From NCBI GenBank assembly GCA_009823395.1, contig CM020507.1, forward strand, positions 12,886,001 to 12,950,000: a DNA stretch of 64,000 nt, written 5' to 3'. Below the pieces are notes generated by a model, which ran no database searches, was not told the DNA's origin, and saw nothing but the letters and a program-made list of their open reading frames with translations. Positions 1-12,900 of this stretch are shown piece after piece. Made by a program: the position numbers and the translations under genes. How positions within the stretch are numbered: the stretch's first letter is position 1; every line of letters begins with the position of its first letter. The DNA comes from Thamnaconus septentrionalis. Taxonomy: Eukaryota; Chordata; Actinopteri; Tetraodontiformes; Monacanthidae.

Positions 1-339
1 CCTGACGTGTATTTTGGACATGTGGAGCCTCAAATATCGTATTTTAGAAACACACATTTATGATAATTAACGTAATATAGGTTTGTCCAATGTTTGAATT
101 TCAACTGTAGGGAACAGCAGTCAGAGCATTGATTCAGAAAAAGCATATTTTTTATTTTTTTAAAAAAATATCAATATGCATAATAATTATTGAGTTTAAT
201 AAGATCAATGATTCTCAAGAGGGCACTTGTTGAAATCATTGTGCACTCTGTGCACACGCTTCTGAGAGAGGTTAAAACATGCTTGGGAAAGGCAAGCGAT
301 GTAAATATTGAAACCCGAGCAAACTCCAGGAAAGGCTTT
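1..339 (+). other. Intron, AT-rich, nothing recognised
   Basis: This is AT-rich noncoding sequence upstream of the first recognisable repeat. No exon, repeat or RNA gene was recognised. Confidence 0.5.
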
Positions 340-660
340 TGGGTGGATGTTGGTGTAAAATTTTAAAACATTCATCTGACCTGGTCTCCTCAGGCAGATT
401 GTTCAGAGCCTTGGGGATGGCTGTGGATCTGCCCTCTCTTCTTTTACTTCTCACCTTGGACTCTGGGACGGACCAGAGATCTCAGCCTGAGGGTCTTCAA
501 GTGCGTACTTGCGTGTTGGGTACCAAGAGGTCAGAATTTTAGCAGGAAGTCAAGCCACGGAAATGAATCATTGAAATGTGAAAGAGCAGGAGCCAGTGCC
601 TGAGCAGTTGTCCTGCGACCCGTGTCTCTCAGCTCTGGTCAAATTCTGGCCTGGCATCAA
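340..660. mobile_element. Degenerate teleost interspersed repeat
   Basis: The text around TTGTTCAGAGCCTTGGGGAT, then CTTGGACTCTGGGACGGACC, then GGTACCAAGAGGTCAGA, and later GGAGCCAGTG with TCTGGTCAAATTCTGGC, follows the order of phrases in a repeat common in teleost sequences (GTTCCAGAGCCTGGGGGC ... ACTAAGAGGTCAGA ... GGGAGCCAGTG). I recognise the order and wording but cannot assign a class. The two short open frames here are chance. Confidence 0.45.
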
Positions 661-3069
661 CATTCATAGGACTATATTATTATAGATGACTATTATAATA
701 TCTGCTACACTATGTCTGGGAAGGTTCTGTGACAGTATGTGTAAGAAATGTTGCGTCCTTTTTTGTCAGTCGTCCCACCTTCCTAATTATTTATTTGGAG
801 ATGGTCCACCTGAAGTTGACTTCAGGTCTTCTGACTGATCCGATGTAGATCAGGTCTTTGTGTTGAGGCTTTTGAAATGCTCACGGCTCCTTCCAGTCTG
901 TCCAAGAGCGCTTAGGGACGCCGTAATGAAACACGTCACCACCGAACACATGGACGCGTCCGTTGAATTAACTTATAGAAGTCGCAGTTCGTATCTCGCC
1001 CCTGCAAATTACCGGCAATCTGCCAGTGAGTCTGAGCCGCACTGTTGACTGTATCGTGCGCACGTACGGGAGGCCAGTTCATCATGTTTGGCGAGGGTTG
1101 ATTTGTCTGGGGTGTTGTGTGACACCATGACACTGTTAAATAAATGATCCCCGACAGAGTGGAGTAAGTGGGAGGCGGCGGCGGCCGAGGAATGAATAAA
1201 TAGATGGAAAAGAGGAGAGTGATGCCGCCGTCCCCGCGTTACACTGTTTCATGTGGCTGAATGTGCAGGAGTACATACAGTGCACCTGCCTCAGTCCACT
1301 CATCCACACAAGTCGTGCTCAAGGATTTTGTGAGTGAATAAAATAACGTTGCGTAACGACGATACGGCGAACACCGTTAGCTGCAAGATTCTTCTTCAAA
1401 ATCAGAAGAGAAGAGATCCACTGAACTTGTTTAATGTGACGAGCTGGAGCTGCAAATTATGACAAATACCGAAACCTTACAAAATTTAGTTTTTCATTTC
1501 GGACTTTGGTGTGGCAGATTTCTGCTTGGTTATCCAAAAATCTCTGCAGATCTCCAGCCTACTTAGCCCTCTGTTTACGTCCCACCATAAAAACACATAT
1601 CTTCAGCTTTCTGCTGAACCTGATCCCTTGTTTGACATGATTTGATCAAAATAGCAAAAATCTGTGAGTCTCAGCTCTAAGAGCAGTATGTCCAGATTTG
1701 CGTAACAGTTGTAGTGGGATCACTGTGATTACTGACCCGTTACTTATCACCTAACGTTGTATAGTAACCTAGTTATCGCAGTGGATATGAAAGCATTCTC
1801 TGCCTTGCTCCCAAAACTGGAATTCTCCCAAATCCCTGCTCTCCTGTGCTCATCCTCACCTATTTTTAAATCCTCACCCTCCTTTTCTGTATTCCAAATA
1901 CAAATTCTGCACCTCTATTATTTATTCAGTTTTTTCCTTCTAAAAAAAAACAACAAAAAAGAAAACAAGTCTCTCCCCGCTAGACTACCTTGTTTACCTT
2001 GGAAAGATTTTAACTGCGTAATGTTCAAAGCCCAGGTCGTCGGCTCGGGGCAAACAGCAATGGAAAGCAACATCAAAATGACCTTGTTTTTTTCTTCTTC
2101 TTTTTTCCCTTCTTTTCTCCCACCTTATTTCCCCCCCCACTGAATATAAAAGAGAGCTGCTCTGACAGGGAGCAACAGAGAGCATTAGAGAACAAAGTTA
2201 ATCACTGTGGGAGAACGCCAGAGGTTGATAAATGAAGAAAGCGGGTGTTAGCTCAGCATCAGCTATTTGTTTTCCTTGTTGGGAGTTTTTCATCCTTTGG
2301 TCTACATTTCTGTCTGTCTTTCTCTCCATTTCTCTGCCTCATTTCCCAGCTTTCTCCGTCATACATCTCTCTCCCCCGACCAGAACCGCCCGTCATTTAC
2401 ACTCGGCTGTTCTTATTGTCTCTATTCTACTCTTCCCTTCCTCTTGATTTTCCTCGCCTTTTACGGGCGGATCGTATTGTCTAGGTGTTACACAAACCAA
2501 ACAAGAGAGGAGATCGATCCGTCGTTTACCGCAACAGTGCAGTTTTGATGAACCGTATCTCACAGAGCAGCTGCTCAGGGTTTTCTCCTTTAGCCCCAGC
2601 CGCACTCAAGGTCATTCATCAGTCATGAGAAACTCGATTATTGTTTTACTGACTCGAGTTTATATGAGTCGCTCACTAAATCAGGGTTTTCAGGCAGTCA
2701 CTCAGAGTATTGCTGAAACCCATATGCGCACACAAGCTCCACCGACTCACAGTCCCGGCCGATTTCCAGTGCTGAAACCACTGATTTTAAACTGGAAAAT
2801 GGGAGAAATCATTTCAAATGATTCAACTGCTACTGCTACTGCTTTGAGCTGCAGAGTTATTCTTTCCTTCAAAGTTCAGCCTCATAGTCAAACTAATAGA
2901 GATGACAAATGATGACTTACGAGTCCATAAAATTATTCTCAAATTTTGAATGATTTGGTCAGGGCTGGTGCGAGGGAAAATGGGAAGTATAAGTAAATTT
3001 CCCTCTGCAAGACACTTTTGCTGCCTGCACAGAGTTGAAGTAAGTTTGTGCCTAAACTCTTTGGCTGAA
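661..3069 (+). other. Intron: simple and pyrimidine-rich sequence
   Basis: No gene is visible. The segment contains A-runs near 1940-1965, a strongly pyrimidine-rich stretch at about 2080-2460 that creates several overlapping spurious frames, and one half of a dispersed repeat pair at 1560-1640 (listed separately). Confidence 0.6.
1560..1640 (+). repeat. Dispersed repeat, copy 1
   Basis: The segment CCCTCTGTTTACGTCCCACC, followed by AGCTTTCTGCTGAACCTGAT and TTTGACATG, is echoed in the same order at 19740-19820 (CCCTCTGTTTACACCCCAAG, then CCCGGCTGAAACTGATG). The likeness is imperfect but ordered. It is probably a fragment of an interspersed element of unknown class. Confidence 0.4.
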
Positions 3070-3074
3070 TGTGT

Positions 3075-3118
<44 letters not shown>
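3070..3118 (+). repeat. (GT)n microsatellite
   Basis: A nearly pure GT dinucleotide run with one TAT interruption near its start. Open frames over it on either strand are low-complexity artefacts. Confidence 0.95.
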
Positions 3119-3119
<1 letters not shown>

Positions 3120-3322
3120 CTTGTGCGTGCGAGTGTTGGGGTGAGTGTGTGTACAGGGGATGAAATGTTTTATACGCTCTTCAGGGCCCATAGAGAATTG
3201 TAGTGACAGCAGATAATTCTTTTAGCAGAGTCCATTTAAAAAGAGGTACAGAGGGAATCAAACCGCGTCACAGCTTTGGGGGCGGCTAAATATAATCATC
3301 CAGTAGACACCCTATCACTCTT

Positions 3323-3323
<1 letters not shown>

Positions 3324-3374
<51 letters not shown>
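3324..3374 (+). repeat. (AC)n microsatellite
   Basis: About 25 AC units without interruption, ending in ACACGCAG. Confidence 0.95.
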
Positions 3375-3377
<3 letters not shown>

Positions 3378-5449
3378 GTGTGAGTGCTTGAACCATCAAT
3401 ATTCACAGTCTGTCACTTCTGCACTTTGTCCAATTCATCAATTTTGAAGTTGCACTTTTCAGTGGACTTTGTTGTTTGATGCCTTGGAAAGAAGCCTGAA
3501 GGATGATCAGCCTTTATTCTAACTTTCCTTTCAAGATTTTCCTTGGATAGCGTTGTTAGTTCCTCAACAGAAGTGGACGCCCAGTTCCTTTCAATGTAGT
3601 CAGGATGGGTGGATGTGAAGCCCTTTAGTTGCTGACTAACTACCAGGTTCATGATTCAGTTCGTGTCCTGAACTCATCCTTCCAAACACTGGAGTCATTT
3701 TGCTGATTCCTCACCTCAATTTACTCGTTCACTGACTTCTCCATACCACCGCTAGCTAGCTAACCCCAAAACGAAGAACACGGAGCGCATGTCACTGTTT
3801 GCACAATACTGCGATTTGTATGAACATGTTACATTCTTTGCTGTATCGGCGCCGTGGGAAAAGCCACGGCTCTGGTTTCTTGTTTTCCCTCCCAGCTTAT
3901 GATGCTGAGCTGCGAGTAAACAAATCACTCAGTCGCTCACAGTAGTGCGGCCCTTCACCAAATGAGCAAATCACTCAGTGGGGACTGTTAGTGGGTGGAG
4001 CTTGTGAGCTCACATCCATTTGGGTGGATGTCCAAAGCGGGTGTCTGACTCAGTGACTGAAATGAGTCTGTTTCACTTTTATTTTCTCTTAAAGTTGGCG
4101 GTGTTACTACCTCCAAGTCTTTTCACACACTTCCATGGGAGTTCACGCCGCACACGGTTCAACCTTCATCCATTTTGACAGAATCAAACGCACACGCGCG
4201 TGTGCACACGCTCACTTTGAGTTGAATCACACGCAATCAACATGAAACTGAGTTTTGGGACTGCTGAGCTAAATTCCATATTTCTCACCGAGGAGCGAGT
4301 GTTTCCCCAGGGTGTCAGTGTAAGATCGTGGCTACTTTGGATCAGAAGAACATCTCAGATGCATGTTTTGCATCATGCATGTTTTCCTGATGTTTTGGAC
4401 AGATGTTTGGCTTCATCAATCTAGGATGAGATTGCATTAGAAAAAATTCTTGTCTAGATTTCAACCAGTAGCATTGTTCTGCTACAGGTTATGTGTCTTG
4501 CTCAGTGTTTTGTCAGGATTCTCAGACTTCCTGCTAATTTCACTTTTTATTTCAATCAGCGACTGACTGCTTTTTCTGAATGTGTTGTTCCCCTCGTTTC
4601 AGCCCACAACCATTGTGAGATTAGAGTGTCTCTCCTTGTTGAGATGGTACATCCCACACTGAGGCGACTCCACGTCATGAGCTTGTCCTCAACATCCATG
4701 AAGTTGTCCTTAACTGCATGGATTTTCCTGGTAGGGAAGCTGCTAACAATTTTAGGCCCTATAACAACAAATTGGTGGGGCTCCCCTTCCATACATAATG
4801 TATTCATGAGAATTTGCTCTGGGGCTCTCCATGACTGCTGGGCCCATAGGATTGTCCATGCCCCCGCCTACCCTCAGAGGTTAGTCAAATTTAGTTAAAG
4901 TTTATCTTGTCTGACAAATCAATGCACTCAATGATGGAAAAAATGGATTGTACCAAAATTAGATTGCTAATCATTTCTGTATTTGACCTCTACTTTCCAT
5001 ATACGTGCAGATCTCAGTCATAATATTTAATGCTTTTGCAAATCTAATCTGTGTCTCAGCTTGCGTGCACGTAGCCGTGGGCATGATTGTGCAAACGCAT
5101 GCCAGGCTGTCCCTCCTCCGAGAGCCGGAGGGACGACTGCAGTTGGCAGCACGTCCGTCTTATTACAGTGCTTTGATTTCCCCCGAGATGCCAAGTAGGA
5201 AATGGGATGCAAGGAAACATGTAAGGTGATGAAAATGCGAGCTTGTGCCGTGCGGCCGTTGGCGAAGTGACAAAAACATTGCGACGGAGCAGTTCAGTCC
5301 CTCTCTGTCTCCTTGGCTTAAAGTCTGGCTGCCGAGCTCGCACGCTTCCTGTGATGTGAGAGGGTCCGGGGAAGGAGGGAAGGAAGGCCTGTTCGGTTTA
5401 GGTCACATGGAGAAGACGCCAACCTGGTTTTTCTTCCTCACACCTTTTA
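3375..5449 (+). other. Intron with possible repeat relic, no gene
   Basis: No exon is recognised. A 135-codon plus frame (4491-4898) and an 83-codon minus frame (4556-4807) overlap. Neither shows a domain, signal peptide or codon pattern I recognise. The block near 4440-4880 reads like an interspersed repeat, but I cannot name a family. ATGCATGTTTT is duplicated at about 4360-4384. Confidence 0.5.
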
Positions 5450-5655
5450 GACCATTAAGTCGCGACCCAAATTTATTCCTCTGCACTCAAATTTATTCCA
5501 CAAAAACAGAAAAATAGTGCAACAATAGAGAATGTCTTTATCCAGTCATAATAATCATATGAATGAATAGAATTGTGTGCCCTGCAAAATGCCCACGAAA
5601 CCACGACCCACTTTTGGGTTGCGACCCACGAGTTGAGAAATGCTGCTTCAGACAT
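5450..5655. mobile_element. Decayed GGGTCGCGACCC-type DNA element
   Basis: GTCGCGACCCAA occurs at about 5459-5470. Later, CGACCCACTTTTGGGTTGCG and ACCCACGAGTTGAGAAATGCTGC occur at about 5603-5647. The wording CGACCCACTTTTGGGTCGCGACCCACAGTTTGAGAAACACTGC is a widespread vertebrate repeat terminus, usually attributed to hAT-like nonautonomous elements. The two motif copies probably mark the ends of one decayed insertion of about 200 bp. Confidence 0.5.
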
Positions 5656-6102
5656 TCACTCTATTTTGTTTCCTATTTATTCAGGATAAATGGTGTTTTC
5701 ATTTGGCAAGTACTGCAATGCACAAGTGCAGCCCTGTTGTTCCTGAGCTGGTCTCAGTGCTGAAGTGTCGGTGAGTAAGGAGACGATGACGCACAGATGA
5801 GCCCTGAAAGTGGTGACACGCACCAGTCGAGTCACGAGCAGACGGAGACCACAGCTGCTGTTTTGATTCACAGCGAGTCTCCCGATCCACAGGTTGTCAT
5901 TTCAGAAGTTTCGCAATTAAATCATTGCCCCGTTTGGTCATAATTGAAATCTATGCTGATATGTGTATCAGTATGAATATGATCCTGGTCTGTCGCAGTT
6001 GGCCCAGTCCAGCGGGAGGCTGAATGAGCTAGTTCAAGTGAGTGATGAGGAACTTTTTTCCCCCATAAAATGTAGAACTATTGGCAGATTCTGGGGTTCT
6101 CG
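5656..6102 (+). other. Intron, nothing recognised
   Basis: Mixed-composition noncoding sequence between a transposon relic and a trinucleotide repeat. No gene or regulatory feature is recognised. Confidence 0.5.

Positions 6103-6153
<51 letters not shown>
6103..6153 (+). repeat. (TCA)17 trinucleotide repeat
   Basis: An uninterrupted trinucleotide run of 51 bp. It reads as polyhistidine in one frame, but that frame has no other coding support. Confidence 0.95.
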
Positions 6154-6552
6154 GTGATGATCCCTGAGCTGTAACACTTAAAAGGAACCTTTAGAATTGT
6201 TTTCCCACCACGCTCTGTTTTCTATGTCAGGACCATAAAACTCTTACTGCTTTGCGAGGAGAAGTGGATTCAGGATTAGTCAGTGTTTATCAGATCAGTG
6301 CCCAGTTACCGAACTGAAACCTGATCTCAGGAGAAGGCCTTGTTAAAGAGAAGAGGCTGCTGCGTCGATCAAACCAGAGAGGAAGTGGTGCACAGATGCT
6401 CCAAAGAAATCCCAAGGTTGCAGGAATTTCTGAGTGTTTCGCAGTTTCAAAGTCTGAACACGGGGATTTAGAAGATCAGTGTGGTGAATGACAAACTCTT
6501 GGGGGTTCAAGTTCAGCCCATTACTCCTGACACCAAAACCTGCCAAATCTGC

Positions 6553-6571
6553 TTTTTTTTTTTTTTTTTTT
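6553..6571 (+). repeat. Poly-T tract
   Basis: An 18-19 base T run followed by CTTTAAAAAA. It could be the antisense tail of an old retroposed copy, but no body sequence was recognised. Confidence 0.8.
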
Positions 6572-7337
6572 CTTTAAAAAAGGGAAAAGCCCGGAGAAAG
6601 CAAACACATTTCACCCCTTAACGTTTGTTTTACATTTTCAAGAAGACCTTGGTTTGATCTTGTATTTTTCAGTACAGCCAGAAACCTGAAGCAGATGAAT
6701 CAGATGCACACACCTTGCTGGTGGAAGCCAAAACATTGAAGTGATCTGCAAAGCACTGAGACTCAGTTCAAATGTTTTCTCTCCTAGTTAGCCTTCAATC
6801 ACACTTTGACAGGACAAAGAGCTGTGGAAGAAGACCAAAACCCATTACAGCACACGAGGGCTGCGTTCAATTATTTATTTATTTCATAAGAAACTAAGCA
6901 CAGTTATGAAAACAGAACAAAGAGAACACGGAATTTGATATGTGTCTAATCACAGCGGACCCAAAAAAGAAAAAAAAGGAGGAGAAAGATAAAAGTGGGG
7001 AACATTAAAAGGTATCTTAAAAAGGGAGCGCACCCCCTCCCAGGAAGAAAGATCAGAGGAGAGAAATCCTTAAAACTGGAGATAAGACGCAGACGTCCAC
7101 AAGGAGAGAGTGATGCTGAGACGGGGGAGCCAGTGCCAGTGCGGGTCCCCTCTTTCTGATGCAGATAAAATCAGACAGGATAGACAGAGCGTAGATGAGC
7201 TAAAGATAGGCAGATTAAAAAAAAACAAAAAAAAAACAAGGATCGGGGAAAGGGTGCGGCTGATGGACTGGGAGAAATGCATGAAGGATCGAGGGAGTTT
7301 TGCTGTGAAGGGAAAAACAGATTGGTGGGTGGAAACA
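6572..7337 (+). other. Intron with polypurine block
   Basis: No gene is visible. From about 6965 to 7330 the + strand is strongly purine-rich with A-runs. Several pyrimidine-strand frames of 100-140 codons arise on the minus strand only because of this skew. Confidence 0.6.
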
Positions 7338-7360
7338 GGTGGGGTGGGGTGGTGGGTGGG
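7338..7360 (+). other. G-quadruplex candidate
   Basis: Four G-runs of three or four (GGGGTGGGGTGGTGGGTGGG) are separated by 1-4 base loops, which meets the canonical G4 pattern. Confidence 0.7.
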
Positions 7361-7670
7361 ATAAAGACAAAAGACAGCGGTAAACAAACGATGGGACTCA
7401 CAATCCGACAGGAACAGCAAACACCGAGAGCGGCGAGAAGGTAAAGGAGCAGATTAAACGAGGAGCCGAAGCATCTCGATGCACAGGAAAGCTGCCACGG
7501 CGGCTGATTGATACCAATGTGAAGAAACGTTCCTCCGTCATTAATCTGATAAAGACAAGTGCTGGAACTGTGCCGGCCCACAGCGGACACTCCCAGGAAC
7601 CTGGCTCAGCTGCAGGAGGGGAACCTGCGCAATTTTTATCAACACACGGCAACTTGCAGGAGGGCTGAAA

Positions 7671-7725
<55 letters not shown>

Positions 7726-7726
7726 G
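7671..7726 (+). repeat. (ACAG)14 tetranucleotide repeat
   Basis: Fourteen uninterrupted ACAG units. The frame through it reads as a TDRQ repeat and its complement as a CLSV repeat; neither is a gene. Confidence 0.95.
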
Positions 7727-9278
7727 TTTTCAACAGGAGCTCAGATGAACATGCGTTAATATTACTGCGTTTTTAGTCTCGTCTTATGCACGATTCAAAA
7801 CAGCCATCACACTCATCAACCATGAGTCGAGCTCTGACCGGCACAACATCAGAAGCTGCGACGTAGTCAAAACATTCATGGAAAAAAAAAATATCACAAA
7901 GGAATGGCATTGCAATGTGCTAGCGCTAATCTGTGTGCTACAACAGTAGCATTTAATCTCTTTGTTCTAAAAGTACGTCTCTAACTTCTCTCACTCGATT
8001 TTGCCAAATGTGGGAGTAAAATCTGAGTCCTGACAAGGTATACAGTTTCATACAGATGTGTAAATTGGTCTGGTTTGTTTTTTGCCCTCTGTTTTCAGTA
8101 AAGAATACAAACTGGTGCTTTGGATCTTCTGTATGCGAATGTGCTTTAAATCATTTAATCCAGAATTGTTCCGAAATCGTTGTCGAAGCGTATTGCTGCG
8201 ACTCTTGGCACCTACACACAGCTGCCTCCGATTAGCATCACACTTTTAGCCTTGCCACTCGAATTAGTGGTCTGCCCATTTCCCCGTCAAAGATAAATTA
8301 ATGTGTAATCAGTGAGCGCGTACAATTTGTGTTGACGCATCAACACTCCCATTTAGCATCCATTTTGTGCCCCGAGTGTTTACCGAGTTGCCATCAGTGT
8401 TCGGATTCATATCAATCAGTGCTATTCACTCCGTGACTGAGCGCCAAATTAGCGATGACACAACATGAAATCAACACCTAAATTCATCGGAATCAAACTT
8501 GCCGGCTGAAGATGGTGCCTGGTGGGCATCAGTCTTTGTGCGCAGGCAGTGAAAGCTCATCCACCAAACGATGCTCAAAATGCTGCTCAAATTCAAAACA
8601 ACTGGTAGAATCTATTCAGAATTTATCTCAAAGCCTCAACTCGGTAGATCACGGCCTTCTTACCATTTGGACTTATTTTTGCCTGATCATCAGGCTGCTC
8701 TCTCCTCCTGCTGTGTGCAGCCTGGGCCACCTTGGCTGCCATCCTCCTCCACCAGCAGGTATTTGGCTCTTGGTTCTCAGCACTTGACTTTTTATGTCGG
8801 TAAGGGCTACATTTTTCACATGCATAACCCTCGTCCTGGCCCTCCACATGGATGTACTCTTTGCAGAATAGCAGTGGGTTCAATTCTGAAAACTATCATT
8901 CTGAAATTATTATTATGATTGTTATTTCCCTACTTTCATTTTTCTCTCATTGGAGGTTTTGCTCCTCTCTGAAATAATTCTCTTTTTATTTTCTAATACC
9001 ATGCACTGTGAGCCAATCCACTATTGCCTTGCCAAGCTACCCATAAAGTTCAGGTCAATCCATTTCTATTTCTCAGCACATAATGAGTAAATGCAAAACA
9101 TATAGGATATAGGATATCAGCGAAAATGCGTCATTGTGCGGGGGTGCACCCTCTAGCAAGTGTCCCAAGTGTCTGTTTAACGCTGGCCAAAAGCAGAGTG
9201 AATCTGTATTGGCTTCCAATAATTAATTTGCACTTCTGACTTGTACAGTGCAGTGACCAGAAGCAGCTTGAATAATTA
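7727..9278 (+). other. Intron, nothing firm recognised
   Basis: Noncoding sequence without a clear repeat. Frames at 8512-8918 overlap on both strands and show no domain. Confidence 0.5.
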
Positions 9279-9282
9279 CATA

Positions 9283-9364
<82 letters not shown>

Positions 9365-9368
9365 TGTA
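9279..9368 (+). repeat. (TA)n microsatellite
   Basis: About 80 bp of alternating TA with short imperfect flanks (ACATATATTTATA at the left, TACATATATGTATG at the right). Confidence 0.95.
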
Positions 9369-9824
9369 TGAAAAAAATAAATGTGCTGCGTTAAAGCAGG
9401 TGATGTCAATAAACATGCTGAGGACTTTCCATGCCAGTCGTTGTTTTGCCTAGTTGTTTTTGCAAAATGAGTATCAGGCGAGCACTCTAGCAAGCAAAAT
9501 GCCCTCCTGTAAAAAATGGGAGCGAATAGTCATTTTCTTTTCTGAAACTTCTTTCGTTAAGTATTTTTTCTTGTGGGAGACTCTTGCCAAAGATTTCCAG
9601 ACATGAATAAGATTTAATCCCCTCTTGACCCGTTAAATCCCAATGCAAAACTAAATATGTAATAGCCTTGAAACACTGTCAGAGAGATTTGGAATTTTTG
9701 TTAGAAGTTTTATGTTCAAACACATCATTTATAAATATCACCACAAGTGCAAAATCCTCTTCTTATCTCCAAACTTCGCCCCAGTACAAGTGAGTGTAGC
9801 TGCTGGTTCCAAAGTCCATGCACC

Positions 9825-9925
9825 CCTACATGCATCCTTCCATCTTCTACTACTGCTTCTCATGCACTCAGAGCTGTTGAAGCCAGTCCCAGCTGTCCCA
9901 GTGGACATGCCACTTCTGGCTTCCC
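9825..9925. mobile_element. Degenerate teleost repeat (GGAGCCAGTCCCAGCTGTC type)
   Basis: CATCCTTCCATCTTCTACTA, then GTTGAAGCCAGTCCCAGCTG and CCCAGTGGACA, echo a common fish repeat with the order ATCCATCTTCTACCGCTT ... GCTGGAGCCAGTCCCAGCTG. The copy is diverged. The class is not assigned. Confidence 0.4.
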
Positions 9926-12900
9926 TTGTGTTAGCATTGGTTTGATCTGTGGAGTAGGTGAACGGTAGCATGGGTTAAACAACACAAACAAGTCACCCCT
10001 CTTTGTTGAAATTTGGATGAGAAGTGAAATTTCAGATTTGGGAGAAAAATATTCCCATAAAGTGCATAATCCACTTCAGGAGCAGAGCACTTGTAAATAT
10101 TGGTCTGAGTGACAAATTCCAAGGTGATCAGTCAATCGCGAAATCAATTTGTTCTAGAAGCAAACTACTGGCAAGCTCGAGGCAATGAGAAGTACTCCGA
10201 GCCAACAAGTCAAGTGAAGTTCATCAGAAGAATTATGAAGCAATTCACCAAATCTGCTCTTCAAAGGGCTGCGATAAACGCTTGAACAGCAGAGAATGTC
10301 CCATCTGTGCGTGTGCCAGTCCCAGATTACACAGCCTGGAAGTCCAAACAAAAGTGGCTGGAATCCTAAAAGAAAAAAGAAAAAACTAAGAAGATAGAAA
10401 ACCTCTTTAGAGAGTCTTTGGGAATTTATTTGCGCAATTTTCTCTTAGCCTTCACATCCAGCAAAATCCTAAAGTGCCCAGTCTTGTTTTCCCTTTAATC
10501 TGACTCAAACTGCTTTCCATCCACGGCAGAGCGTTACACATACGTGCTTGTGTCCGTGTGTTTGTGCGCGTTGTTAGCAATGCACCGGCAGCCAGGAAGG
10601 CCTGCTCGGGCTAAGAGCTTCCTTTTTTAGAGAGTGATGACTGAAAGGATACTCACTCATGGTCCGTCCCAACAGGACAACGCTACCAGCCCTGCTTTTG
10701 TGATGCTAATGTTTTGCATTTCCCTCTCTTCTTTTTTTAGACCCTGAGATGGCAGGTTTTTTTTTGTCATGGTGTCCTTCAGGGCCTTTTCTCGCAAGTC
10801 ATGAGACATTTATAAAAAGCCAGAGAGACAGAGCAGGGAGGGAAAAACAACCTTGGTCTGCGTGAGGCGTGAGTGGGAGAGTGTATACATTAGCATTCAG
10901 TTATTGCAGTCGGCGAAGACACAGAGAACTTTATGTATAACAACTGGGATGCCGAAATAAAGCCGGCTGGGCAAAATAATAATTTGTTGGTGTTGATGAA
11001 ATGTTCTGTTGCTGCTTGTCAAGGATTTCATTTATTTTTTATTTTAAGCAAACTGATATTTTCATGTAAGCAGCTGTCTTGACTTGGAACTTATCCAAGT
11101 GATTTCCTTTTCCTGTGAAATTTGATTTTTGGTCTAAAAAAAGAGGATGACTGAACAATATTGTTTTCTTTCCTGCTGCCTCTCAGTCAGTATTGACATT
11201 GATACTGAGGTCTTTATTTGGTTTTGTCTTTAGTTTTTGTTGATTGTACATGTACACAGGAACAAAAAACATGTTGTAAAATGTTATTTTTCAACAACTT
11301 TCAGAATTTTACAAAATAACCCTGAATAGGGGAGTCACTGTCACCAGCATTTATTATAACAGTGATATTTCTTGACATTTGCTCTCACCTCTCTGCAGAC
11401 TTCTGTCTCAGCCCTGACAAGCGCTCCAAGACCTTAATGTTATTTTACGCTCAGGGAATTTTTACATTCTCATTTATTTTTGCCTTTGAGTTCTCCGGTT
11501 ACCGGGAATCTCCACTGCAGGCAACTCACAATGACTTTTTCCCACCTTTGTTCTTGTTGTTGCTGTTATTATATTGGGGTCGTTTGTGGTTCGTCTGGCA
11601 TGGCGTCGCTGAGGAGCTGCTCTGAGGGCGCCGCAACTTTGCTCCCTGTTGCTTTCCACAGGTGGTCGCAGAAGTTGTGTAAATGAAATCAGCTTCTCTC
11701 CGTGGTGTTAGCACGTAAATGCAGTGTTCACGCAGCCGTGCCCCGCTGTGACTTAAATTTAATATGGCATTGCCCGTCAACCTAACAATAGAAAAGTCTT
11801 TACTAACGATTTTGTGGGGGTGACATTTTCATTTGCTCGCCGCAAGTCTCTAATCACAGGCCAAACATTTCACTGTAATTGCCATGAAGAAGTGGTGCCG
11901 CGGAGGAGAGTCTGATAAAAGCTCATTGTGTGTTACGCAGTGCGGCACGAGCCTGATTGCATTAGGACCCAGCCGCAGTTAAACATGACAATTCCTAAGG
12001 AATAATTATAAGTGCATTATGTATGTGCATTAAGTAGAGTGCACATGCTGCGGCGAATCTCTGTAGAACCTGCACTGCCTGGTCGAGTTCGTTTTTTAAA
12101 GTTTTTTTTTCTTGTGAAAAGCTGCGGCTCGCAAACTTTACTGTCTGTAAATCTTTTATCAGCAAATCTTTATTCATACCAACAACTTTGCACGAAGCAG
12201 CTCATCCCCTCCTGGCTTGAGGAGGCTGCGGTCCTGGATGGTTTTGGATGAGAGCAGTCATGTCTGACAAGCCAGCGGGGTGTTGCAGCAACGGCTCAGA
12301 AGCCTTTATAGGTCCAAAATTCACTTCAATACACTTTGCCGATCTTCTCCTACTGCGAAATGAGCCTCAAGGCTCTTAAACTCGCCAGACATGAGAAAAG
12401 TTCAGCCCTCACTTCATCAGCCAGATCTGCTCTTCAGAAAGTGTGTCCAGAGACAAATCGCCCAAGAAATCGGCCCTCTGTGATGTCACAAAGGAGGCTT
12501 TCACTCTCTCCTTACTGCCTAATATAATATATAATGGTTGCTTCCTGCACAAAAATGTGCTTGTTACAACAAAGCATCTGTTTTAGCAGAAAGCTAACCT
12601 GAGCATTTTAAAAGTCGTCCTTAAATAAACATTTAAGTTTTAAGTCCTTTTCTGGAGATTCGTAGAACTTTGGTGGAGAATTAACTTTCGTAAACTGAAC
12701 TTAAGTTGCTGTTATACTGAAAACATCATTTTTTTCTGGTTCACACAATCTTTTTTTTTTTTGCTTCACTGCGTCATGTGCGGCAGCTAAACCTTTCACA
12801 CACACACACTCACACACATGTCCGCCCGAGTCGACTCCATATATGTCTCAGACATAGTTGGAGAGCACAGGCAGCGCTCATAAAGTTTGATGTTAGCTTT

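Noticed and set aside
4491..4898. 135-codon plus frame and its antisense partner
   Set aside because: No domain, both strands open, and repeat-like texture.
5963..6157. Polyhistidine-ending frame
   Set aside because: Translation of the (TCA)17 repeat; the upstream part is unsupported.
7671..7726. Regular short repeats as a CRISPR-like array
   Set aside because: Pure tetranucleotide microsatellite without spacers; eukaryotic intron context.
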